Positions 44,414 to 53,226 of a stretch of 64,000 bases of DNA are shown here, in pieces (the stretch's first letter is position 1; the number at the start of each line of letters is the position of its first letter). Below the pieces are notes generated by a model. It was not told the origin of the DNA. It ran no database searches and was given only the letters and a program-made list of their open reading frames with translations. The position numbers were made by a program, and so were the translations under genes. The stretch comes from a virus, in the IMG/VR virus record IMGVR_UViG_3300023184_009074, positions 1 to 64,000 of that record; one strand, 5' to 3'.

Positions 44414-45046
44414 ATGAATATAGGAATATTATTAGCTGCTGGCAAAAGCTCAAGATTTAATAGTAAAATCCCAAAGCAATTGTATGAGATTGATGAAAAG
44501 CCAATTATAAGCTATTCATTTGAAGCAATGAGAGATTGCTTGGATGATATATTAATTGTTACAAATAGCTTGTGTTACAAAAAAATTAAAAACATTTATC
44601 CTAAAACAAAAATAGTTATAAATAATAAAGATTGTAGGTTGGAGTCTTTAAAAATAGCAATTAATAATATTAAAGGAGATGTTGAAAACATAGTAATACA
44701 CGATGCAGCTAGACCATATATAAAATCTAATAATATAAAAGAGCTTGTGGAAAAGTCAAAAACTAATATGTATTCTCAATATTATTTGAAATTAACAAGT
44801 GGATTAGTTGAGAAAAATATCAATGGGTATGATGTTGTGGATAGAAACAATTTTATAGAATTATGTACTCCAAAAATTATTGACTATCATTTGTTTAATT
44901 TTTTATTTAATAAATATATTTATCCAAAAAACAGGATAACATGCGAAGTTCTTCCTTTGATGAATAAATTTAATATAACGCATTGTTTAATAGAAGGATC
45001 GAATAAATATTTAAGAAAAATTACAACTATAGATGATATTTATTAA
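44414..45046 (+). CDS. IspD/TarI-like cytidylyltransferase
   Basis: 210 aa. LLAAGKSSRF near residues 6-15 with PKQL is the nucleotide-binding loop, and VIHDAARPYI is the metal/substrate block of the IspD/TarI/ISPD family. These enzymes use CTP to make CDP-methylerythritol, CDP-ribitol or CDP-glycerol. Next to a LicD transferase and CTP synthase, and with no other isoprenoid genes in view, CDP-ribitol or another CDP-polyol is the more likely product. Confidence 0.8.
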   Translation: MNIGILLAAGKSSRFNSKIPKQLYEIDEKPIISYSFEAMRDCLDDILIVTNSLCYKKIKNIYPKTKIVINNKDCRLESLKIAINNIKGDVENIVIHDAARPYIKSNNIKELVEKSKTNMYSQYYLKLTSGLVEKNINGYDVVDRNNFIELCTPKIIDYHLFNFLFNKYIYPKNRITCEVLPLMNKFNITHCLIEGSNKYLRKITTIDDIY

Positions 45047-45050
45047 TGCA

Positions 45051-45788
45051 ATGAAAAAAATACCAGTCGTAATATGGATGTATCATACTGAACTATGGAA
45101 TGAATTTTTACAGTTACTTATTAAAAACAAGAATTATTTATATCCAGTTGTTGGGCTGCACAAAGATAATGATAATAAAATTATTATAAAATCAATCAAA
45201 GAAAACTTCGATGAATTTAATATTGATTATTATGATAATTACGGCAAAGACATAGGTCCATTTTTATATCAAATACAAAAAATAGAATCTCCTTTTTTTA
45301 TAAAGATACATTCTAAAAAGTCTAAATTAATTTTTGACGAATCTATTAATTGGAGAGAATTACTTGTAAATGATCTTTTGGGAGAGGCTCTTTTGTCCAA
45401 TATAAAAACTTTAAGTTCAGATAAGATACTTCTGCCTTGGAAAAAGATTGGAAACAATGACATCGGATTAATTGCCAACAGAAGATTTATAACAAGCAAC
45501 CATGAATATAAAAACAAAGAAAAAATAAAACAAATTTGTAGCATAATTAACATTGATTACGAAAAACTTAAAAATGGTAGATTTATTAGCGGAACTATGT
45601 TCATGAGCAGAACTGATATATTTAAGAAATACTTTAATTATATTACTCTTCCAAAAATTATAAAATTAATAAAACATGAAACAGGTGATGTAAAGGATGC
45701 AGTATTTGGAACATTTACTCATGCACTTGAAAGAATATTTGGATATATTATAACAAACGAAGGGATGAGAATAACTTCCCCTAACTAA
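45051..45788 (+). CDS. RgpF-like glycosyltransferase
   Basis: About 245 aa. NYGKDIGPFLYQI, FFIKIHSKKS and WRELLVNDLLGEALL match the rhamnan-synthesis RgpF family (PF05045), followed by SGTMFMSRTDIF. These enzymes add rhamnose or similar sugars in bacterial polysaccharides. The ATG at 45033 overlaps the cytidylyltransferase gene by 14 bases; the one at 45051 avoids this. Convergent with the GT25 fusion gene (8-base overlap of the 3' ends). Confidence 0.75.
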   Translation: MKKIPVVIWMYHTELWNEFLQLLIKNKNYLYPVVGLHKDNDNKIIIKSIKENFDEFNIDYYDNYGKDIGPFLYQIQKIESPFFIKIHSKKSKLIFDESINWRELLVNDLLGEALLSNIKTLSSDKILLPWKKIGNNDIGLIANRRFITSNHEYKNKEKIKQICSIINIDYEKLKNGRFISGTMFMSRTDIFKKYFNYITLPKIIKLIKHETGDVKDAVFGTFTHALERIFGYIITNEGMRITSPN

Positions 45789-47523
45789 TATTGTTTAAAA
45801 ATGTAGTAATTAATTGCAATTTATTGTTTCTATCTACAACACCAGATAATCTAGTGTTTAATACATCTAAGTATTTGATAAAATTATTTAAATTATTTGT
45901 ATTATCAATTAAATCTTTAAATTCAGCTAATCCGTAATCTACAAAAGTTATTTTTTTATTTAACACTAGTATATTTTGAAGTCTAAATTCTGGATAAAAA
46001 ATACCATTGTTTGTTAATTCATTAAATATATCTGTTATTTGCATTCGCCAATCTTCAGGCAAGTTAAAATTATCATATAAAGATTCTCCACAATAAGACA
46101 TCTTTATTGTTTTGTTTTCTGTATCAAAACTTATTAATTTTGGTACATTATTTAAATTTTTTATTTTTTTTAATATGTTTAATTCTTTTGTAAATATATC
46201 TAAGGAATTTTCATGACCTTCTACTATCCATCTTAATTTATCATTGTATTTTTTAACTACAATATTATTTTTAGGAAGTAAATAAACATGTGCAGTTGAC
46301 CCAAATCCATAAGCTTTTAATTCTTCATTAAATTCATTGTCAATAGTATTGTGATATTTAAAATTTTCAATAGTATATAAAAATATACTTATTAAATTAA
46401 CAGATTCTGATTCATCTTTAATTCCTTTTTTACTACATTGTAAAAAGAATCTCATACTTTCTAACATTTCAATGTATGCTGGAAAATCAATATATTCATT
46501 GATGTTTATTTTATAATCTTCCTTGTTTTGGTTGTGTTCTTCAAAAGAATTTGGATTATGATGTAGTACATATTCATATAAAATATCATACATTAAATTT
46601 AACAATAGTATTTTATTTCTTTCAGCATTATCAGACAAAATATTATCAATAAAAAAACCAAGACTATTTTCTATTTTTTTAATTCTTTCTCTAATTGGTT
46701 CGTAGTGAGGAGAATTAAATATAACATGCAGATTGTTTTGTGTGTTTGTTGATATATTTTTTTGATATACTGTTTCTTGAATATTATAAATATTTAATTT
46801 TTTGTGTAAGTTAGATATTAAAACATCGACCTGATCTGTAATTGGATAAAGATTTTCAAACAATGTAGGAATGCATTTGTGATTTATGATGTAAAAATGT
46901 GTAGAGTGAAATTCATCGTCAAATTTATACCAAATATTATTGTATATTTTATTTTTAGAACAAGCATTTAGCATTAAAATATCCCAATCATCTGGTATTT
47001 CTTTAATGTATTTCTGAATGTTTTCTGTGTTTGCCACAGAGATATCATCTTCTGTTATTATTGTATAATCTTTAAAATTAGTATAACCATATATCATGCT
47101 TCTTAAGTGAGAAATATAACATGCCAAAGGACCATCTTGAATGTGTATGTTATCATCGTTTATTTTTGAAAACTCATCTATTTCTAATGGCTTTAATTCT
47201 ATTTTAGGATTAAAATCTGAAAGAAATTGCAAGACAAACGATAAATCATTTATTAGCTGTTCTTTGTTTTTCCAATAAGTTGCTTTTAAGTGGGAAAAAT
47301 TATTTAAAGATATTTTTTTAAATTCATTTATTGTACTTTCGTATCTTTTACAATCTTTTTCAAGATTTATCATGATGCAATTCATATCAATTTTTTTTTT
47401 AAATAAATGATCTTCTATAATTTCTTTAATGTTGATTTTTTTATCTGACAAATTACTTGCATATTCTTCATATTGGAATCTTTTAACATCTACTCCTATT
47501 AATCTTTTGTCTTTATTGTTCAT
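45781..47523 (-). CDS. GT25-family glycosyltransferase fused to a kinase-like domain
   Basis: 580 aa. Residues ~48-240 are GT25-like: MINLEKDCKRYES, GPLACYISHLRSM, YTIITEDDI. Residues ~400-540 are a kinase fold: GFGSTAHVYL (406-415), VVKK (423-425), a catalytic loop YPEFRLQNILV where the usual HxD Asp is Glu, and FVDYGLAEF (DxG, D529). A ~150-residue helical linker joins them. The kinase may phosphorylate a sugar or lipid, as in LPS kinases, or be degenerate. It is four bases from the LicD gene. Confidence 0.72.
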   Translation of the reverse strand: MNNKDKRLIGVDVKRFQYEEYASNLSDKKINIKEIIEDHLFKKKIDMNCIMINLEKDCKRYESTINEFKKISLNNFSHLKATYWKNKEQLINDLSFVLQFLSDFNPKIELKPLEIDEFSKINDDNIHIQDGPLACYISHLRSMIYGYTNFKDYTIITEDDISVANTENIQKYIKEIPDDWDILMLNACSKNKIYNNIWYKFDDEFHSTHFYIINHKCIPTLFENLYPITDQVDVLISNLHKKLNIYNIQETVYQKNISTNTQNNLHVIFNSPHYEPIRERIKKIENSLGFFIDNILSDNAERNKILLLNLMYDILYEYVLHHNPNSFEEHNQNKEDYKININEYIDFPAYIEMLESMRFFLQCSKKGIKDESESVNLISIFLYTIENFKYHNTIDNEFNEELKAYGFGSTAHVYLLPKNNIVVKKYNDKLRWIVEGHENSLDIFTKELNILKKIKNLNNVPKLISFDTENKTIKMSYCGESLYDNFNLPEDWRMQITDIFNELTNNGIFYPEFRLQNILVLNKKITFVDYGLAEFKDLIDNTNNLNNFIKYLDVLNTRLSGVVDRNNKLQLITTFLNNIS

Positions 47524-48218
47524 TTTAAATCCTTGGTTTTTAATAGTTCATGTGAATTAATTGTTGTAACATCATTTATTACTTCTTCTGTCTTATGAGA
47601 AAAAGAGCTTGACTTAAATTTTTTCATATAATTTGGCCCGTAATTCATTAGTAAAAACTTATTTGGATTTTTAGGAATAAATGTTTTAATACCCAAAAAA
47701 TCTACCATTTTAAATGGTAAAAAATCATTTGCATTCCATGTTTTTTGGAAAAAAATTATTGATTTTTTATTAGATTCATATGTGAATAAATCAACAAATG
47801 GCCAACAATACTTTTTTCCTTTTAATGCATATTGCTTCCAATATTTAACCCGTGAATTTTCTAATATTTCACTTCCTTTTGAATAACAAAATTTTGTTGT
47901 TTCTTTTTTGTCTTTATGGAAAATATTAATACTACTATATTTTTTTGAAATATCATAAATTTTTTTAGAAATAGTATCATCTACTAATAAGTCAATGTCA
48001 TCATCCCAAGGTATAAAACCATTGTGTCTAACATATCCTAGAAGAGTGCCAGAAATCAAACAATGATTTATTTCAAAATCTTTTAGGATAGCAATAGTTT
48101 TTTCTAATAATTTAATTGCTGTTTTTTCATGCTGTCCGAAGCCATTATTTTTGTTGAAGTGGCTTTCAACAATTTTTTTTGAAATTGTTTTATGGTTTTT
48201 ATTTTTAAAATTTTCCAT
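47520..48218 (-). CDS. LicD-family phosphotransferase
   Basis: 232 aa. ISGTLLGYVRHNGFIPWDDD followed by IDL (residues ~55-77) is the LicD/fukutin catalytic signature. LicD moves phosphocholine from CDP-choline and fukutin moves ribitol phosphate from CDP-ribitol onto glycans. With an IspD-like enzyme nearby, a CDP-polyol donor is plausible. Overlaps the GT25 fusion gene by four bases. Confidence 0.85.
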   Translation of the reverse strand: MENFKNKNHKTISKKIVESHFNKNNGFGQHEKTAIKLLEKTIAILKDFEINHCLISGTLLGYVRHNGFIPWDDDIDLLVDDTISKKIYDISKKYSSINIFHKDKKETTKFCYSKGSEILENSRVKYWKQYALKGKKYCWPFVDLFTYESNKKSIIFFQKTWNANDFLPFKMVDFLGIKTFIPKNPNKFLLMNYGPNYMKKFKSSSFSHKTEEVINDVTTINSHELLKTKDLK

Positions 48219-48230
48219 GTTTATTTATTT

Positions 48231-48971
48231 TTAATTGTAAACTTGCAATGATTGTCTGTCGCTAATATAAACACTATCACCAAAATCAAGTTCAAACCAT
48301 ACATCGTATATTGCTATGTCTAAATCTGTTGTATCAAGCATGTAATATCCGTATAGTTTTTCTCTGTAATCCATATCTGCCTTTTCAACAATCATTCTCA
48401 AGTCTGTCTCACAAGGCAGACAAGTCCCAGTTCTTTGTTCAATACTAATTTTTAGATTACCTCTAATAGCTAAATTTTCATAATATCTTTGAAGATCAGT
48501 ACCCTTTGGCACATTTGGCGTTATTTGAGCAATTAGATATTGTTTAGAACCTTTGCGTAGTCTGTTTGGTCTGAATTGGAATGAGAAATCATAAACAAGC
48601 GGAATAGGTGCAGTATAAAAAAGATCAGGGTAAATTTGAAATACATTAGTTACATTTGCAGGATCTTCTTCATTTTCAAATATAACATTCCAAACATCAA
48701 AGTAATAACCAATTGTGTAGGCTGGAGCAGAAGTTGTTAAATTTAAAAGATATTTACCTATGCTTTCTTTGGTTACATCTTCACCTTTTATTCTTTCTAC
48801 TAAATAGCTTTCGTTTGGATTTGTAATATCAGATGAAGTGCTATTTACTTTATAAATATCAATATAATTAATGGTGTTGATATCTGCAAAGTTATTTGAG
48901 TTATATACAAATAATCTAAGTTTAATATCATCTCCAACTACAGGATTTTGATATCTTTCTTTTATTGGCAT
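48231..48971 (-). CDS. putative virion structural protein
   Basis: 246 aa, strand-rich with no recognised family. It sits between the baseplate gene and the LicD gene. Repeated strand-turn patterns suggest beta-sandwich domains, as in neck, baseplate or fibre proteins. A direct link to the glycan genes is not visible. Confidence 0.5.
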   Translation of the reverse strand: MPIKERYQNPVVGDDIKLRLFVYNSNNFADINTINYIDIYKVNSTSSDITNPNESYLVERIKGEDVTKESIGKYLLNLTTSAPAYTIGYYFDVWNVIFENEEDPANVTNVFQIYPDLFYTAPIPLVYDFSFQFRPNRLRKGSKQYLIAQITPNVPKGTDLQRYYENLAIRGNLKISIEQRTGTCLPCETDLRMIVEKADMDYREKLYGYYMLDTTDLDIAIYDVWFELDFGDSVYISDRQSLQVYN

Positions 48972-48990
48972 AATTTATTTACCTGCTTAA

Positions 48991-49200
48991 TTATTTTTTC
49001 TTGTTTTGTTTTCTTACTTCTTCGTTTTCTTTATTTCTTTGCTCAATAAATCTTTCAATCATGAACGATCTTTCATTAATCGGCATGGACATAACAGAAA
49101 ATCTATCCATGTGAAGGTGATATTGAAAGAAAAATATTATTTCCGCTAAATTACTCCATAGAATTAGGCTTGGGTCACTTCCTTCTTCCGCCTTGGGAAG
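48991..49200 (-). CDS. -1 frameshift extension of the gp26-like baseplate protein
   Basis: An open -1 frame continues from the slippery run at 49200-49209 through a 69-residue tail (LPKAEEGSDPSLILWSNLA, later MDRFSVMSMPINERS) to TAA at 48991. It has protein-like composition and its first ATG (49110) has no Shine-Dalgarno. Programmed -1 frameshifting is well known in tail-assembly genes, so the product is probably a minor extended form. Confidence 0.55.
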   Translation of the reverse strand, partial: LPKAEEGSDPSLILWSNLAEIIFFFQYHLHMDRFSVMSMPINERSFMIERFIEQRNKENEEVRKQNKKK

Positions 49201-50264
49201 AAAAAATTTGTATCAAGCGGAAGATCAATTTCAAATTCTGCCGAACAATTTGGGCATCCTAAAGGAATCTTTGTATCTAGGCCCCAGTCTGGATCAGTTA
49301 CAAGCCCTCTTAAATAAGAAACATCTTGCATTGGAAGATTTTTTATAAGTGTTAGTATTTCGTTTTTATCTCTTACATTTTCTATGCTTTCTACTAATTG
49401 TGCCATGCGGAAAGTAATAGTATCATCTGCTGCTTGGTCGCCAAATTTCTTTACTCTTCTTTCACGATGCTCTTGTATTTCATTTTCGTCTTTTCCAATA
49501 GACATACGATAGGTAAAGCTAAAACCAGTTTTTGGTAACTTGCCACGCAAATCCATACCAGCATCACTAGGATTTTCTACTGGGATATTATTTAAATCAA
49601 TTACTGTTGCAAATTTTGAACTACAATCAGGACACTTTATTTCAACATCATAATCTGGTCCATAGCTAATACCACGAAGATAGATAAGCAAAAATGTGCG
49701 ATCAATTGAAAGTAATTCTTGAGTTTTTACAGGCTCTTGAATGCATCTTTGGAAAATCATGTCAATTGCTTGACCTTTTTTTACAAATCTTGGTGTTGCT
49801 AAAATTTGTTCTTCTTCTCCTGTCATTGGTCTAATATTGAGTTTGCCGTTAATTGGACCATCTTCGCCATTGTAAAATCTACCAAGTGACGGAAGAGTAA
49901 TTTCTTCATAGATAAACGATTGTCCTTTGATCGCTTCTAGAAGATTTGCAAGTTCTAAACTTGCGTTTCTTGGAATTACAATATTTGGTTTTACAGGACC
50001 AGTATTAACGGAATTATTAGAATTACTATTCATGAACGGACTGTCTTCTTGGTTTGATTGCTGTGCTTTTTGCATTGCTGCTGCAACTTGAGGAGGCATA
50101 CGACCACTAACTCCAGGAATACTCATCACATCTTCTGGTCTTAGAGATTTAGGCTGTTGATTTTGTGGCTGAACATTCTGTCTTAATGGATGATTATCTG
50201 GCAATGATTCAAGATCTTCTTTAGAAATATTTGATGGTTGTGGTCTGTAAATATCTTCGGCCAT
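49164..50264 (-). CDS. gp26-type baseplate protein (T4_baseplate family)
   Basis: 366 aa. A ~100-residue Gln/Pro/Asn-rich N-terminus precedes a core with LPSLGRFYN, NIRPMTGEEEQIL, two zinc-ribbon pairs (CPDC and CPNC) and a final LPLDTNFFFPRR. This matches the T4 gp26-type baseplate family (PF12322). It is expected in tail assembly. AGGAGC is upstream. Its 3' end carries a slippery run feeding a -1 extension. Confidence 0.75.
   Translation of the reverse strand: MAEDIYRPQPSNISKEDLESLPDNHPLRQNVQPQNQQPKSLRPEDVMSIPGVSGRMPPQVAAAMQKAQQSNQEDSPFMNSNSNNSVNTGPVKPNIVIPRNASLELANLLEAIKGQSFIYEEITLPSLGRFYNGEDGPINGKLNIRPMTGEEEQILATPRFVKKGQAIDMIFQRCIQEPVKTQELLSIDRTFLLIYLRGISYGPDYDVEIKCPDCSSKFATVIDLNNIPVENPSDAGMDLRGKLPKTGFSFTYRMSIGKDENEIQEHRERRVKKFGDQAADDTITFRMAQLVESIENVRDKNEILTLIKNLPMQDVSYLRGLVTDPDWGLDTKIPLGCPNCSAEFEIDLPLDTNFFFPRRKKEVTQA
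49200..49209 (-). promoter_or_regulatory. putative -1 ribosomal slippery site
   Basis: In the zero frame the codons are A-AAT-TTT and T-TTT-TTC, both X-XXY-YYZ heptamers, just before the end of the gp26-like gene. Slippage leads into the -1 frame ending at 48991. Confidence 0.6.
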
Positions 50265-50293
50265 TTTAATTTTGCTCCTAATTTTTAAAAATG

Positions 50294-50308
50294 TATAATA
50301 TTATTATA
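50294..50308. promoter_or_regulatory. palindromic bidirectional TATAAT element
   Basis: Same 15-mer (TATAATATTATTATA) as at 10849-10863, between genes starting at 50264 (-) and 50338 (+). Confidence 0.5.
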
Positions 50309-50337
50309 ATTATAACACGGAAAAAATTCAAATAAAT

Positions 50338-50703
50338 ATGATTTTTTTAAGCATAAACAATATAGAAGATTTGATATTTACTGATAAAAAAATACGGACT
50401 TTACTTCCAAAGTACAAATATTTATTTGATAGCTTTGATCTTTCTAAAGTAAGTCCAGCCCTTAGACAGCTTGGAATTAGATGTTTAAATGATTTTTTAA
50501 AACAAATTAAAGAAGAAGATTTGAAAATTATTGAAAATTATTTAAATCAAAAAGTGCAAGTAAATCAATTAAATTTAGATGTTGTAAAAAATATAGAAAC
50601 TGATATTAACTATGCTGAATTAGAACTACCAGAATTTTACAACTGTATAGATATTTCAATTTATAGAAAAAAAGATGAATTAAAAATATCTTTGTGGAAG
50701 TAA
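50338..50703 (+). CDS. hypothetical protein
   Basis: 121 aa, largely helical, with no recognised motif. CAAATAAAT directly precedes the ATG; no Shine-Dalgarno. Divergent from the baseplate gene across the palindromic TATAAT element. Confidence 0.55.
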   Translation: MIFLSINNIEDLIFTDKKIRTLLPKYKYLFDSFDLSKVSPALRQLGIRCLNDFLKQIKEEDLKIIENYLNQKVQVNQLNLDVVKNIETDINYAELELPEFYNCIDISIYRKKDELKISLWK

Positions 50704-50750
50704 ATTTTTAGCATATAATATATTAATATTTAGTCAAAGGAAGTAACAAC

Positions 50751-51191
50751 ATGTATTTAGATAACAGTTTTTCGTTTTTTATATTTGCTTTTGGATGCAT
50801 AGGCATAACAAGTATTATTGTAGATGGAGAAATATTTAGACCATTTAGAGAATATTTGAAAGCCAAAGCTCCAGATTTTATAAGTAAATTATTAAGTTGC
50901 TATCAATGTTCTGGGTTTTGGGTCGGTACAATTTTTGGTGGATTGCTTTTTTGGAACAATTTTTATGTAGAAAGCATTCATGCTACTTTAGCTTTTATAT
51001 TTCTTGCTGGTGGAGCTTCTAGTGCTTTGAGTTATTTCTGGGCTTTGTATTTAACATATTTAGAAGCAAATTCTTTGATTAAATTGGATTCCGATCAAAG
51101 TTTTGATAACGACAGCAATCAAAGTTTTGATAACGACAGCAATCAAAGTTTTGATAACGACAGCAATTTGAGAGATCCAAGTAATGGCTGA
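50751..51191 (+). CDS. DUF1360-like membrane protein with C-terminal octapeptide repeats
   Basis: 146 aa. LLSCYQCSGFWVG in the middle is the signature I associate with DUF1360, with hydrophobic segments on both sides (about three membrane helices). The tail holds three identical eight-residue NQSFDNDS-type repeats. Role unknown; AAGGAAGT precedes the ATG. It overlaps the next gene by eight bases. Confidence 0.7.
   Translation: MYLDNSFSFFIFAFGCIGITSIIVDGEIFRPFREYLKAKAPDFISKLLSCYQCSGFWVGTIFGGLLFWNNFYVESIHATLAFIFLAGGASSALSYFWALYLTYLEANSLIKLDSDQSFDNDSNQSFDNDSNQSFDNDSNLRDPSNG
51093..51164 (+). repeat. 24-bp tandem repeat, three copies
   Basis: Three copies of AATCAAAGTTTTGATAACGA plus CAGC (first copy begins GATC), encoding the acidic C-terminal octapeptides. 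Near-perfect identity points to recent expansion. Confidence 0.9.
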
Positions 51192-51564
51192 TATTATTAG
51201 TTTGTTAGATGTAAAAAGAGCATTGCGTGACAGTGAATTTAGAAAAGAATTACCATCTTCGTTGTTAGATGATGTTCAAAAATTTTTAAATAATCCTGGA
51301 TGCGTTTGTAATGTTCCAATATATAGAAAAATAATGAAATTTGGTGGAGAACAACTCAAGAAATACTTTTCAGAAAAAATACTTGTCACGCCAGAAGAAG
51401 AAGAAGCAAAATTAGCAAAAAATAACTGGAGTGTTATAAACTGTAGTATAGGTGAATTAGAAGCAAATTTAAAAAAATTAAATAAAGGAAGAAAACAAAT
51501 AGCTATATCAAGATATGAAGACCAAGTTACTGTAATTATAAACGAATTAGATATTTTATTTTAA
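51184..51564 (+). CDS. hypothetical protein
   Basis: 126 aa. A helical N-terminus contains an NPGCVCN Cys pair near residue 37 and the C-terminus is strand-like. No family recognised. It overlaps the DUF1360-like gene by eight bases. Confidence 0.55.
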   Translation: MADIISLLDVKRALRDSEFRKELPSSLLDDVQKFLNNPGCVCNVPIYRKIMKFGGEQLKKYFSEKILVTPEEEEAKLAKNNWSVINCSIGELEANLKKLNKGRKQIAISRYEDQVTVIINELDILF

Positions 51565-52497
51565 ATTAAAAGTCATTTGATTTTCTATCATTTTTTTACA
51601 TGAATCTATCATTTTAAGAGGATATTTTTTATACTTTTCTGGAATAATAAACCAATCATCATGTATATTTCTATTTTTACCAGATATAATTGCGTACTCG
51701 TAAAATTTTAAAGCATGTCTAAAGGCTTTGCTTTCATACCAATAATCACCTACAAAACACCAAAATTCAGCCATTTGTGGCATTTTTGCTAAGCAAGTAA
51801 CAATGTTTTGAATTATTTTATTTTTATCAATATTCTTATACATTAAAATACTAGAAATATAAAATCTTATTAATATTTCATTTTCTTCTTTAATATTTTT
51901 ACTAAATAAAAATTTTTCTGCTTCGCAGATAAAATTATCATATTCTCCATTAATTAAGAAATTCATGGCTTTGTAATAATTTATCTGATTATTCAAAGGT
52001 TCTTGAATATGCCATTTTTCAAGTATTTCTTTGTAATTTTTTCTTTTACAATTTGTTGCATTTATAAAAATACCTTTGTTTAATTCAAATGTTTGGTCTT
52101 CTATAGACTCAAATACTTTATTTGAAAAAATAAATTTTTCTTTAAGACATATTCTAGTTTCTTTAACAATTGTAGTGTCGTAAACAATAGAAATTTTGCA
52201 ATTTTTATTTTCAACTAATGATTTAATTGATTTAGTAATTAAAATTTCTCCAACATTAATACTTAAAAGTAAATTATTTGGCAAGATATGATTGTTTTTA
52301 TTTCTTAGCTTTGAATAATCTTCTTCCCATGAATTGTCTTTTATAATTACAATTGTTGGTTGTTCTTCTATGTCTTTTGGTAATGTCGAAGTAGTGATAA
52401 TATAAATATCATCAACTTCTTCATTTAAAGAAATTAAAGTTTTCTTTAAATCTTTGTAGTTTTCATCATGGAATAATATTACTGCGGTTATTTTCAA
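51556..52497 (-). CDS. GT2-like glycosyltransferase with degenerate site and C-terminal TPR-like helices
   Basis: 313 aa. The start MKITAVILFHDENYKDL and the WEEDYSKLRN block match family 2 transferases that use a D-x-D/E site, but the expected D-A-D-E appears as INVGE. The C-terminal half is helical with a TPR-like unit (AEFWCFVGDYWYESKAFRHA). It may be inactive or use another metal site. Confidence 0.6.
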   Translation of the reverse strand: MKITAVILFHDENYKDLKKTLISLNEEVDDIYIITTSTLPKDIEEQPTIVIIKDNSWEEDYSKLRNKNNHILPNNLLLSINVGEILITKSIKSLVENKNCKISIVYDTTIVKETRICLKEKFIFSNKVFESIEDQTFELNKGIFINATNCKRKNYKEILEKWHIQEPLNNQINYYKAMNFLINGEYDNFICEAEKFLFSKNIKEENEILIRFYISSILMYKNIDKNKIIQNIVTCLAKMPQMAEFWCFVGDYWYESKAFRHALKFYEYAIISGKNRNIHDDWFIIPEKYKKYPLKMIDSCKKMIENQMTFNLK

Positions 52498-52648
52498 CTT
52501 TATTGTTCTCTACTATTATTTGATTGAAAATATTAGCATGATTCTTTAAATTGTTCTTTTCGTAATAATCTCTTATTTCTGATAAATCTTTTAAGCTAAA
52601 TGGATTATTAAAAAGATTTATTAGATTATTGTAAAAATTTTTAATCAT
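52466..52648 (-). CDS. small hypothetical protein
   Basis: 60 aa, helical and Asn-rich, starting ATGATTAA-overlapped with the late sigma stop and ending inside the next gene. Translational coupling is likely. No motif recognised. Confidence 0.45.
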   Translation of the reverse strand: MIKNFYNNLINLFNNPFSLKDLSEIRDYYEKNNLKNHANIFNQIIVENNKVENNRSNIIP

Positions 52649-53162
52649 TGTCAAAATTATTATTTCTATAATAGTTTTCTTTTATTTTCATAGAATAAGT
52701 ACTCGACATTGATTTTTGATACATATCATTTATTCTACGCTTCAATTCTTGGTAATTTCTAGCTGCTCTATACAATTGTTTAAAATGATTCAGAATACAT
52801 GTAGTCATATAATTAAAAGCTTTACCCTTTGCAGGATCGAATTTTTCTGCTCTTTCAAAACAAATTACAACTCCTTCTTGAATAGAATCATCTTGATCTA
52901 TATGGCTGAACTTTGCGTATTTAACGATGTTCTCTGACAAAGTGTAGAAAGCTTTAGCTAATTCAGTTTGTGCTTCTAAATGGCTTTTCTGAGCTTCTAA
53001 TGGCTGAGTAAGCGGTATGAATAAAACTTTATCTTTGCTGTTTTTTTTATGTATTTCTACATCTTCATGAAGTATTTCATATTTTAATTTATTTTTTTTC
53101 GTTTCTTGAAAATTAATAATTAATTTTTCAAATGTCCTGTTATTTAAATATTCATTGCTCAT
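52641..53162 (-). CDS. 55: gp55-like late transcription sigma factor
   Basis: 173 aa. The block DDSIQEGVVICFERAEKFDP followed by GKAFNYMTTCILNHFKQLYR is sigma-70 region 2, with the core-binding and -10 recognition helices. Region 4 is absent, as in T4 gp55, which reads only the TATAAATA late box. It fits the recurrent ATAAATA/TATAATAA boxes in this window. It is upstream of the tail gene cluster on the same strand. Confidence 0.8.
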   Translation of the reverse strand: MSNEYLNNRTFEKLIINFQETKKNKLKYEILHEDVEIHKKNSKDKVLFIPLTQPLEAQKSHLEAQTELAKAFYTLSENIVKYAKFSHIDQDDSIQEGVVICFERAEKFDPAKGKAFNYMTTCILNHFKQLYRAARNYQELKRRINDMYQKSMSSTYSMKIKENYYRNNNFDND

Positions 53163-53226
53163 TAAGATAAAATAGTTTGTTTTTTATAATTTATACGATA
53201 AAATATTATATAACGAAAGGATAAAT

